From Bacteroidales bacterium (GTDB lineage: Bacteria > Bacteroidota > Bacteroidia > Bacteroidales > UBA1556): a stretch of DNA of 5,194 bases. Of the stretch, positions 1 to 5,194 are shown one piece after another. Each line of letters begins with the position of its first letter. Within the stretch, counting starts at the first letter, position 1. A model generated the notes under the pieces. That model did not search any database, was not told the DNA's origin, and saw only the letters and a program-made list of their open reading frames with translations. Made by a program: the position numbers and the translations under genes. The DNA is taken from positions 1-5,194 of the forward strand of contig JAOZKO010000220.1 in NCBI GenBank assembly GCA_029935325.1. The letters run 5' to 3'.

Positions 1-84
1 ATTATGTTGGAGTCGTATTTTTTTAAGACTCTTTCCTATTTCTTTTAATATTTCTTGCTCTGTTAAAAATAACCAATTATCCAT
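1..84 (-). CDS. HipB-like XRE-family transcriptional regulator, N-terminal fragment (runs off left edge)
   Basis: An ATG at 84-82 opens a frame of 28 codons that reaches the window edge without a stop. The peptide begins MDNWLFLTEQEILKEIG and continues KSLKKIRLQHN. This resembles the start of the small helix-turn-helix regulators that precede hipA-type kinase genes in Bacteroidota, which read roughly M(D/N)KWL-L---EILKEIG--IK--RL-QN before the DNA-binding helices. Only the leading helix and the start of HTH helix 1 are in view; the recognition helix is missing. The known role of the family is to bind operators as a dimer, repress its own operon and neutralise the HipA serine/threonine kinase. 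A hipA-like gene would be expected just left of the window, which is inference. A TAnnTTTG box ends only 5 bp before the ATG, so the transcript may be leaderless. It could also be a stand-alone XRE regulator. Confidence 0.68.
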   Translation of the reverse strand, partial: MDNWLFLTEQEILKEIGKSLKKIRLQHN

Positions 85-89
85 TTTGT

Positions 90-118
90 CAAATTTAAAT
101 ATTACCTTATATCCGCAA
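90..118 (-). promoter_or_regulatory. Putative Bacteroidota-type promoter of the HipB-like gene
   Basis: On the minus strand a -33-like TTG (118-116) is followed by an 18-bp spacer (115-98) and a perfect TAnnTTTG box, TAAATTTG (97-90). This fits the Bacteroidota housekeeping consensus of TTG or TTTG, about 17-23 bp, then TAnnTTTG. Transcription should start about 5-8 bp after the box, which falls on or next to the ATG at 84 and implies little or no 5' leader. The TTG lies inside the left arm of the 180-bp palindromic element, so the promoter would straddle the element boundary. It is found by motif matching only; AT-rich DNA produces chance matches. Confidence 0.42.
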
Positions 119-282
119 GGGTATTTCTGCTACAAACCCTAACTGCCTATCATTGTTGAGAATGCTATCAAAAACCTACTCACCATAACTAATGCTATGT
201 CTGCGTTGCTTTTTGATGCGCTACATCAACACTAACAGACATTTAGGTTTTTCGTGACGAAAACCCTTGCGGATATAAGGTA
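103..282. repeat. 180-bp palindromic element with perfect 20-bp terminal inverted repeats (MITE-like or extragenic repeat)
   Basis: The arm taccttatatccgcaagggt at 103-122 is repeated exactly in inverted orientation at 263-282; pairing breaks on both sides (102/283 and 123/262). Further nested inverted repeats lie inside: 170-178 with 244-252 (aaaaaccta/taggttttt), 197-203 with 236-242 (atgtctg/cagacat), and a hairpin at 213-218/224-229 (ttgatg, loop cgcta, catcaa). A competing hairpin, GGTTTTTCG-TGA-CGAAAACC with one bulged T, spans 246-265. The octamer aatgctat is present twice, at 161-168 and 191-198. The outermost bases are TA on each side, compatible with a TA target duplication as left by IS630/mariner-type transposition, but TA also belongs to the palindrome. 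I see no open reading frame in it. It abuts the glycosyltransferase stop codon at 283-285. A non-autonomous mobile repeat is the likeliest reading. Confidence 0.75.
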
Positions 283-1563
283 TTAAAACAACCTAACCAA
301 ATCCTCAGTCAAGGATTTACGCGAATATTTCATTCTGCTTTGCAAATCAGCATTAGTATTATTTTGAGCTTGATGAAATTGCTCAAGAATAAATTCTTTT
401 AGTTTTACTTCTTCTTCAAAATTAATAATAGCACCAGCTAGGGTTTCTTTCATTATCTCAGCCGCATCACCATTGGGATGCCCAATACCTAATATTGGTT
501 TTCCTACTGCTAAATATTCAAAGAATTTTCCTGAGAGTATTCCCTTAGCATTGGGAGTATTATTAAGGGGTAAATAAAGTAAATCTGCTGCAGATAAATT
601 ATTTACAGCTTCATTATGTGGGATATAACTTATAATTTCAGTTCGGTCTTTTAGCTGGAAACTTTCCAGATCTTCAATAACAGAATAGTCTAATTTACCA
701 ATAAATTTAAGCTTAAGCTTTTTAGCAAAATCTTCGTTTTCATCTACCAATTCTCTTATTCCACTCCAGAAAATTTTATGATTTCTATCTGAATTTATTG
801 AGCCAATATGAATAATGCTAAAAGAATTATCATCTTTTTGTGCTGCTGTTGTAAAATCATCATTATCAAAACCATTGGTAATTACTGCTACTTTCTTGCC
901 TCTAATTTCTTCTAATTCTTGAGCAATGGTTTTCCCAATAGTAATTACTTCATCAGCTTTCTGCAAAACCTCTTTCTCCAATCGGTGGTGCTTTTTGTCT
1001 GCCCATTTCGATAGCATCAAGTCTTTATAAAAGTCAATATTAGTCCAAGGGTCGCGAAAATCAGCAATCCATTTAATACCTAATTGTTGCTGCAGTTGCA
1101 TAGCAATTAAGTGCATGGAGTGTGGAGGTCCACTGGATACAACTATATCAATATTATTCTCTTGGATATAACTTTTAAGAAATTTGACAGATGGCCTTAC
1201 CCAAAAAACTCGAGCATCGGGAATAAACAAATTCCCTCTAATCCAAATGGATAGCTTCTCAGTAAACTTTTGCCGCGAGTCCTTATCCTCTGATAGGAAA
1301 CCAGCATTTACATTTCCTTTTTTACCAGTAAATTTTTTATAGAAAGAATAGGGCTCAAGTATTGGTCTTTTAATAATTATCGCCTCCTTTGGCACATCCT
1401 TTTGTAAGCTTGCATCCTGAGCTGGGGCTTCAGGATTCGATGGCGTATATACATGAGGCTCATAACCAAGCTGAGGCAAATACTTTACGAATTTTAACCA
1501 ACGCTGAACACCAGCTCCACCCGAAGGTGGCCAATAATATGTTATAATAAGTACTTTCTTCAA
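283..1563 (-). CDS. Glycosyltransferase, GT-B fold (GT4-like), TTG start
   Basis: A 426-residue, probably cytosolic or membrane-associated sugar transferase for cell-surface glycan synthesis; donor and acceptor cannot be told from sequence. The N-terminal GT-B half has a first beta strand and glycine-rich turn (VLIITYYWPPSGGAGVQRW, residues 4-22), SGPPHSMHL (144-152) and WIADFRDPW (165-173). The linker carries TNGFD (229-233). The C-terminal, nucleotide-sugar-binding half begins near IIHIGSI (250-256) and holds PLNNTPNAKGILSGKFFEYLA (332-352) followed by GKPILGIG. E349 in KFFEYLA sits where GT4 enzymes have the conserved donor-binding glutamate. Length and ends match a common Bacteroidota family, so the gene appears intact. 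The start is TTG (1563-1561): it gives the canonical M-K-K-V-L start, no in-frame ATG lies between it and the TAA at 1584-1582, and the next internal ATG is residue 149. It lies 160 bp downstream of the yfhO-like gene. Confidence 0.9.
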   Translation of the reverse strand: MKKVLIITYYWPPSGGAGVQRWLKFVKYLPQLGYEPHVYTPSNPEAPAQDASLQKDVPKEAIIIKRPILEPYSFYKKFTGKKGNVNAGFLSEDKDSRQKFTEKLSIWIRGNLFIPDARVFWVRPSVKFLKSYIQENNIDIVVSSGPPHSMHLIAMQLQQQLGIKWIADFRDPWTNIDFYKDLMLSKWADKKHHRLEKEVLQKADEVITIGKTIAQELEEIRGKKVAVITNGFDNDDFTTAAQKDDNSFSIIHIGSINSDRNHKIFWSGIRELVDENEDFAKKLKLKFIGKLDYSVIEDLESFQLKDRTEIISYIPHNEAVNNLSAADLLYLPLNNTPNAKGILSGKFFEYLAVGKPILGIGHPNGDAAEIMKETLAGAIINFEEEVKLKEFILEQFHQAQNNTNADLQSRMKYSRKSLTEDLVRLF

Positions 1564-1648
1564 TGTTAATACGTATTGCTTTTAATAATATATCTCCATT
1601 TAGCCCATTGATGCTTCATATAAATTCATTGCGATTCTCTACAGCAAA

Positions 1649-1662
1649 GCCTAAGTTTAGGC
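1649..1662. repeat. Small inverted repeat (hairpin) between the yfhO-like gene and the glycosyltransferase
   Basis: gcctaagtttaggc forms a 5-bp stem (gccta/taggc) with loop agtt, or a 6-bp stem closing on GT. On the plus strand it is followed by six A residues. On the minus strand, the transcribed one, six T residues come before rather than after the hairpin, so it is not a convincing intrinsic terminator of yfhO. It may be part of the same extragenic repeat unit as the adjacent 8-bp repeats. Confidence 0.4.
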
Positions 1663-1671
1663 AAAAAACTA

Positions 1672-1695
1672 TTTGCGCCTTAGCGTCTTTGCGAG
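1672..1695. repeat. Three tandem 8-bp repeats, TTTGCGCC / TTAGCGTC / TTTGCGAG
   Basis: Three consecutive octamers share the pattern TT(T/A)GCGnn at 1672-1679, 1680-1687 and 1688-1695. The block is much richer in G+C than the flanking intergenic DNA. From memory, strings of the type TTTGCG..TTAGCG..TTTGCGAGAA recur between genes in many Bacteroidota genomes, so this is probably one copy of a dispersed extragenic repeat; I cannot verify this here. It lies in the presumed leader of the glycosyltransferase mRNA or in the yfhO-to-glycosyltransferase read-through. Confidence 0.5.
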
Positions 1696-1699
1696 AACC

Positions 1700-1707
1700 C
1701 AAATTTA
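1700..1707 (-). promoter_or_regulatory. Possible -7 box (TAAATTTG) for the glycosyltransferase gene
   Basis: The minus strand reads TAAATTTG, a full TAnnTTTG match, 17 bp after the yfhO-like stop codon. Transcription from here would give a leader of about 130 nt that contains the 8-bp repeats, the small hairpin, a five-codon open frame and a palindrome before the TTG start. I find no TTG at the right distance for a -33 box, so this is weak. The gene may instead be co-transcribed with yfhO. Confidence 0.25.
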
Positions 1708-1723
1708 CTAAAGTATTACATTA

Positions 1724-4468
1724 TTACTCCTGACTTTCTTCCTCAGGCTTCCTTCTAAATTCAAAAACAATTGCTCCAATAACAACGAGCAATAATGTAA
1801 GGGAAGAAGCAAAAGTTATTTTTCTTCCAATATAATAGGATTGTGGCTCAAACTTAAATTCTACCATATGGTCGCCAGCAGGAATAATCATGCTTCGCAA
1901 AACATAATCGGCTCTAATATATTCTGCCTTTTCGCCATCAATATATACATCCCAACCTTTGTCGTAGTATATTTCAGAGAATACTGCCAACTGATTTGAT
2001 TCAGCATGAGTGGCATATTTCAAATAGTTTGGCTGATATTCCACAAGTTGAATTTTAGAAGATGGTAAATAATTAAACTTATTATCTTCAAAATATGACT
2101 TAAAGCGTTTATCAATTATAGCGGTATTTCTTGGAGAGAACTCATAAATAACCGTAGCCTCAAATTGCTGAGCTGCTAAGAATTGTCCTCCTTGAATTCT
2201 GCTAATATCAATAAAATTGGAATCCATATTATTAGGATTATTACCCAATATATAGGTAATACCAGCTTCTAAAGGCAGTCTGCTTAGTCCTAAGTTCTGA
2301 GAGCTTCCATCTATGCTTTTTACTGTTAAGTTAGACGTAAATAGAATGGTATCTGTTTGTTTCAATGCTCGTCCGTAAACAGAAATATTAGAAATATCGC
2401 CTAATGCTTTTAGCTGAATAACTTTGCCAAGGTGAATAATTTCCTGATCAGGGTTTGCTACCCACTTAATGTTTTTAACAAACCAAGCATTTCCAATTCT
2501 TCCTGGATTCATTTGTGCCGATGGAGCACTACCTTGACCACCAACAATAAAATATTTTGTATTAAGCATATTTAATACTTCCATATTTCCAACTGCTAGG
2601 TGATGCTCAATAATATCCTGGTAGCGGCGTAACTTAGCTCCGTGATATCCACCAATTGACTTATGGTAGTATGAGGTTGAGGCATCGTTGAATGCGCTTA
2701 GTGTAGTATTGAAAACTCTATAATCTAATTCTTTATCTTGTAAGATTTGTAGATTAGCAGGAGTTGCAGCATAAGGAATATTCTTGCGAGTTTTTCTTTC
2801 ATAATTGTCATCATTCAAAAATCTACTGTCAACACTAGCTAAATCCATAAGAATAAGCACTCCTAAACCAGCAATCAGAATTCCTTTATTAAAGGTTTTA
2901 ATAGAATATATTTTAATAAGTCCTGCTGCAAAAAGAATAAAAGCAAAGCTTCTAATACTATCAGATTTGAAAATATTAATACGTACTTTTATTAAGTCGT
3001 TGAATAATTCCTGATAAACAATAGCTTGCTCAGGATATTGTATTTGTAAATCAGCCAATTGACTATGGTCTCTATTGCTTAGGAAATCGAAAAACATCTC
3101 TGGTGCAAGGTAGAAAAGCAGACTTAATCCAGCAGTACTACCAAATGCAATATAAAGTCCTAAAGCATTTTCTTTGATTATTTCTGGTCGTTTTACTATT
3201 TCATTTACAGCCAAAAATGTTAATACCACTGTGGTAAGTTGCGTGATTACCAATATCATCGATACCGTTCGGAATTTATTATAACCAGGGAAATAATCGA
3301 AGAATAGATCGGTAAACCACATCAGATTATGCCCCCACGAAAGGAATATACTAATAACGGTAACTACCAATAAGGCCCATTTGAATCTACCTTTAACTAT
3401 AAACAATCCAAGAATGAAAAGGAAAACCACAATTGCACCAACATAAACAGGGCCACTAGTCATAGGCTGATTTCCCCAATAGCTACCCATATTTCCTATG
3501 TTCTCGCGGAATCTTGAGTCAGCTTCTTTAAGCGATTTTTTGGAATAATCTTTAATAGCAATACTCCCACCACCATTGGCACTAGGAATCATAAGAGTAA
3601 AGGTTTCCATTTTACCATAACTCCATTGAGTAGCATAGTCTCTATCAAGGCCATCAGATTTAATATCTTTATCAAAACTTAGCTCCGATTTTCCACGAAT
3701 GGTATAGGGAGAGTATTCTAAGGTTGTCCAATAATTACTAGAATTTACGGTAATTGCTAAAATCAATCCCACAACCAAAACACCAACCGATTTTGCAAAG
3801 TGAGGAAGTTGTTTTTCTTTAATAGCACCCCAAAGTTCTGCTGCACCATAGGCAAGCACAATAAACATTAGGTAGAAAGTTATTTGGGGGTGATTGGAAT
3901 ATAATTCCAATGCCATAAACAAACTAAAGAACGCACCTCCCACAAGGTATTTCCTAGATTTGAAAGTATAAATTATCAATGCAAGGGTAGGAGCCATATA
4001 GCCAATTGCATGGGCTTTGGAATTATGCCCAGCCCCAAGTATTATAAAAAAGTATGAAGATAGAGCAAAGGCAATTGCCCCCACTATACTTAGCCAAGGG
4101 TCTACTCCCAAAACTAGCAGAAGTATAAAGAACCCAATCATATACAGAAATACATAATCTGCAGGACGTGGTAGTGTCAATCGAAAAATATACTTATCGA
4201 TATAGCGAATTAAGTTCTCGTTTTTTGCCACAGAAATCTGATATGCAGGCATACCGCCAAACATGGAATTAGTCCATAGCGCTTCATCGCCGGTGGCTTC
4301 TCTATAGTCCACAACCTCTTTCGACATTCCTAAGAATGTCTTCACATCGTGCTGCTCAACTTGTTTGCCTTGCCACAGTGGGCCAAAGTAAATTAGTACT
4401 ATTATAAAGAAAACCACTACTGCCGCGATATAGGGCATAAACTTCTGAAAATCAATCTTTTTATTCAT
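1724..4468 (-). CDS. YfhO-family polytopic membrane protein
   Basis: A 914-residue inner-membrane protein. The first hydrophobic segment is at about 13-31, followed by NSMFGGMPAYQIS (67-79), a conserved early-loop signature. About ten further membrane segments can be seen near 105-121, 126-146, 155-169, 176-210, 225-241, 339-358, 362-378, 400-421, 435-455, 507-521 and 528-542. Other family-like stretches are GAGHNSKAHAIGYMAP (145-160), WGHNLMWFTDLFFDYFPGYNKFR (378-400) and SIGGYHGAKLRRYQD (604-618). The C-terminal soluble part includes YYDKGWDVYIDGE (834-846) and closes with a last membrane segment at about 885-903. In Bacillus, YfhO is linked to glycosylation of lipoteichoic acid with a lipid-linked sugar; Bacteroidota lack that polymer, so a role in another envelope glycan is inferred. 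The ATG lies 5 bp after the DUF4834 stop, with only a weak AGAAG upstream. Residues about 680-778 may be an insert. Confidence 0.9.
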   Translation of the reverse strand: MNKKIDFQKFMPYIAAVVVFFIIVLIYFGPLWQGKQVEQHDVKTFLGMSKEVVDYREATGDEALWTNSMFGGMPAYQISVAKNENLIRYIDKYIFRLTLPRPADYVFLYMIGFFILLLVLGVDPWLSIVGAIAFALSSYFFIILGAGHNSKAHAIGYMAPTLALIIYTFKSRKYLVGGAFFSLFMALELYSNHPQITFYLMFIVLAYGAAELWGAIKEKQLPHFAKSVGVLVVGLILAITVNSSNYWTTLEYSPYTIRGKSELSFDKDIKSDGLDRDYATQWSYGKMETFTLMIPSANGGGSIAIKDYSKKSLKEADSRFRENIGNMGSYWGNQPMTSGPVYVGAIVVFLFILGLFIVKGRFKWALLVVTVISIFLSWGHNLMWFTDLFFDYFPGYNKFRTVSMILVITQLTTVVLTFLAVNEIVKRPEIIKENALGLYIAFGSTAGLSLLFYLAPEMFFDFLSNRDHSQLADLQIQYPEQAIVYQELFNDLIKVRINIFKSDSIRSFAFILFAAGLIKIYSIKTFNKGILIAGLGVLILMDLASVDSRFLNDDNYERKTRKNIPYAATPANLQILQDKELDYRVFNTTLSAFNDASTSYYHKSIGGYHGAKLRRYQDIIEHHLAVGNMEVLNMLNTKYFIVGGQGSAPSAQMNPGRIGNAWFVKNIKWVANPDQEIIHLGKVIQLKALGDISNISVYGRALKQTDTILFTSNLTVKSIDGSSQNLGLSRLPLEAGITYILGNNPNNMDSNFIDISRIQGGQFLAAQQFEATVIYEFSPRNTAIIDKRFKSYFEDNKFNYLPSSKIQLVEYQPNYLKYATHAESNQLAVFSEIYYDKGWDVYIDGEKAEYIRADYVLRSMIIPAGDHMVEFKFEPQSYYIGRKITFASSLTLLLVVIGAIVFEFRRKPEEESQE

Positions 4469-4473
4469 ATCTT

Positions 4474-4749
4474 CTATTTATCTTCTTTTATTTCCTCAAA
4501 ATCCACATAGTCGCCTAATTCGCCTTTCGAGTTATTTTGATTATTTGTAGGTTCTGATTTTGCTTCAACATTCACTTCCCCTTCTCTTTGTTTTGCTTCT
4601 TCAGGATCTACGTATCCCTGCTGGCGTTGGAAGTTGTCCTGTGCTTTTTTCACCCATCGCTTTGCAAAAAATGGTAATAGAAAACGTGTTATTATACGAA
4701 AGATATAATAAATAAGGATGAAAATTAATATAGTTCTGATTAATGCCAT
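4474..4749 (-). CDS. DUF4834-family small membrane protein
   Basis: A 91-residue protein, first gene of the likely operon with yfhO. Residues 4-28 (IRTILIFILIYYIFRIITRFLLPFF) form one hydrophobic segment broken by arginines. It is followed by a basic stretch (KRWVKKAQ, 30-37), a glutamine- and glutamate-rich, probably disordered middle, and a conserved-looking acidic tail, GDYVDFEEIKED (79-90). This order, an N-terminal membrane helix then a charged linker then YVDFEEIK, is what I recall of the Bacteroidota DUF4834 family, whose function is not known to me. The basic stretch after the helix suggests a cytoplasmic tail. The ATG at 4749-4747 is preceded by an A-rich sequence without a Shine-Dalgarno motif, as is usual in the phylum. 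The stop is TAG, and only 5 bp separate it from the yfhO-like ATG, so the two are very likely co-transcribed. Confidence 0.82.
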   Translation of the reverse strand: MALIRTILIFILIYYIFRIITRFLLPFFAKRWVKKAQDNFQRQQGYVDPEEAKQREGEVNVEAKSEPTNNQNNSKGELGDYVDFEEIKEDK

Positions 4750-4779
4750 TGGTTTGTTGTAATATTAAATAATTATTGG

Positions 4780-4787
4780 CAAAGATA
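4780..4787 (-). promoter_or_regulatory. Putative -7 box (TATCTTTG) of the DUF4834-yfhO operon
   Basis: The minus strand reads TATCTTTG, a full match to TAnnTTTG, 30 bp before the DUF4834 start. This predicts a leader of roughly 25 nt. No TTG lies 17-23 bp further upstream, so the -33 element would be degenerate. Position relative to the first gene of the operon makes it more credible than the other isolated boxes in the window. Confidence 0.42.
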
Positions 4788-4928
4788 TGGAAAATACATT
4801 CTTTTTGATGCTAAGATTTGTTAAAGTAGAAATATGGGTAATCTAAGTGCCCATTAATTAATTTGCTCAGATGAGAATCTTATTGTTTTCTTAGTCATTT
4901 ATAATGTTACCAATTGCATAAATAATAA

Positions 4929-4974
4929 GACACTGAAGGTGTCAGATAATAATAGCCATGGGTGAAGCCCATGG
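4929..4974. repeat. Twin hairpins with identical TGAAG loops (REP-like extragenic repeat)
   Basis: Two perfect stem-loops stand side by side. The first is GACAC-TGAAG-GTGTC (4929-4943). After the 12-nt AT-rich spacer 4944-4955 comes CCATGGG-TGAAG-CCCATGG (4956-4974). The stems differ but the five-base loop is the same on the same strand. Such pairs, especially a C/G-rich stem around a TGAA-type loop, resemble the extragenic palindromes of many Bacteroidota, which when translated give spurious proteins containing HPGL- or HPWL-like strings. I infer a REP-like element, possibly moved by an IS200-like (RAYT) transposase, but no transposase is present here. On the minus strand the first hairpin is followed by TTATTATTT, so it could also act as a weak terminator for a gene to the right. 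Confidence 0.55.
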
Positions 4975-4982
4975 GTATTAAT

Positions 4983-5074
4983 TATACGGCATTGGTTTTG
5001 GCGTATATTTTTGCTGGATGCTGAGTGATTTTCACTCCTTTTGAGTGAAAATTGTATCGAAGTGCAGCAAAAAT
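4983..5074. repeat. Further nested inverted repeats in the intergenic hairpin cluster
   Basis: Three inverted repeats follow the twin hairpins. tatacg (4983-4988) pairs with cgtata (5002-5007). atttttgctg (5007-5016) pairs perfectly over 10 bp with cagcaaaaat (5065-5074). Inside that outer stem, attttcactc (5028-5037) pairs perfectly over 10 bp with gagtgaaaat (5043-5052) across the five-base loop ctttt. The pentamer gagtg also occurs at 5023-5027 and can compete with 5043-5047 for cactc at 5033-5037, so two alternative hairpins are possible. The rest of the gene-free stretch 4750-5124 shows only the promoter box and an AT palindrome (attaattaat, 4853-4862). Confidence 0.5.
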
Positions 5075-5124
5075 TATGACAAAACATCAAATTAACATTT
5101 AAAAGAAACCTCCGATTTAGGTAA

Positions 5125-5193
5125 TCATTCAGGGCAAACCTTTCCTTTAGTTGTTTCTTGCTTTCTTAGTAAATCTTTACGGAATCCGTTTAT
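5125..5193 (-). CDS. Possible C-terminal end of an unrecognised gene (runs off right edge)
   Basis: Reading the minus strand from the edge, one frame is open for 22 codons and ends in TGA at 5127-5125; the other two frames hit stops within nine codons. The peptide begins INGFRKDLLRKQ and ends TTKGKVCPE. It is basic and plausible as a soluble tail, and the orientation agrees with every other gene in the window. I do not recognise a family. Twenty-two codons are too few to exclude chance, so this is only a candidate. If real, it is separated from DUF4834 by 375 bp of repeat-rich DNA and is probably a different transcription unit. Confidence 0.3.
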   Translation of the reverse strand: MNGFRKDLLRKQETTKGKVCPE

Positions 5194-5194
5194 C

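Noticed and set aside
246..265. Hairpin GGTTTTTCG-TGA-CGAAAACC as an intrinsic terminator of the glycosyltransferase
   Set aside because: On the transcribed minus strand no T-run follows the stem, so it is better treated as part of the palindromic element.
103..282. CRISPR-like or tandem repeat array in the left intergenic region
   Set aside because: There are only two copies of the 20-mer and they are inverted, not regularly spaced direct repeats.
2805..3014. 69-codon open frame on the plus strand
   Set aside because: It lies wholly inside the yfhO-like gene on the opposite strand, has no recognisable features, and is a shadow of the real coding frame.
4853..4862. attaattaat palindrome
   Set aside because: A 10-bp AT-only palindrome is expected by chance in DNA this AT-rich.
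4899..5090. 63-codon open frame on the minus strand (contains HGLHPWLL)
   Set aside because: It runs through the hairpin cluster, and its sequence is simply the translation of those palindromes. HPGL/HPWL-like strings are typical of spurious proteins called from such repeats. There is no family match or plausible domain.
5101..5122. Possible terminator after the right-edge partial gene (acct/aggt stem followed by TTCTTTT on the minus strand)
   Set aside because: The stem is only 4 bp with a 7-nt loop, too weak to call, although its position just after the stop codon is suggestive.

Overview
The window is AT-rich and looks like a Bacteroidota chromosome, probably a Cytophagia-type or related environmental lineage. 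This rests on three things. The genes belong to families typical of the phylum: a DUF4834 small membrane protein, a very long YfhO-family membrane protein, and a glycosyltransferase with the MKKVLIITYYWPPSGG start. Several upstream regions carry TAnnTTTG boxes, the -7 element of the Bacteroidota promoter. Strong Shine-Dalgarno sequences are absent. No finer placement can be supported.

Layout: every gene I can support is on the minus strand, so transcription runs from right to left. At the right edge (5125-5193) there may be the last 22 codons of an unrecognised gene. A 375-bp gene-free stretch (4750-5124) follows. It is packed with hairpins, including two that share the same loop sequence, and it ends in a likely promoter for the next gene. 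DUF4834 (4474-4749) and yfhO-like (1724-4468) are 5 bp apart and almost certainly form one transcript. A 160-bp gap (1564-1723) holds three tandem 8-bp repeats and a small hairpin. The glycosyltransferase (283-1563) starts at a TTG codon. Directly against its stop codon lies a 180-bp palindromic element (103-282) with perfect 20-bp terminal inverted repeats. Beyond it, at the left edge, is the first 28 codons of a HipB-like XRE regulator (1-84).

How the parts work together: DUF4834, the YfhO-like protein and the glycosyltransferase look like a small envelope-glycan module, a polytopic membrane protein of the lipid-linked sugar-handling type beside a cytosolic GT-B sugar transferase. The substrate is unknown. 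The HipB-like gene probably begins a separate toxin-antitoxin-type operon that continues to the left.

No clearly new multi-gene system is visible. The most interesting material is non-coding: the 180-bp element, whose arm may supply the -33 box of the HipB-like gene, and the hairpin cluster upstream of DUF4834. Both look like families of mobile extragenic repeats and could be tested by counting copies in the genome.
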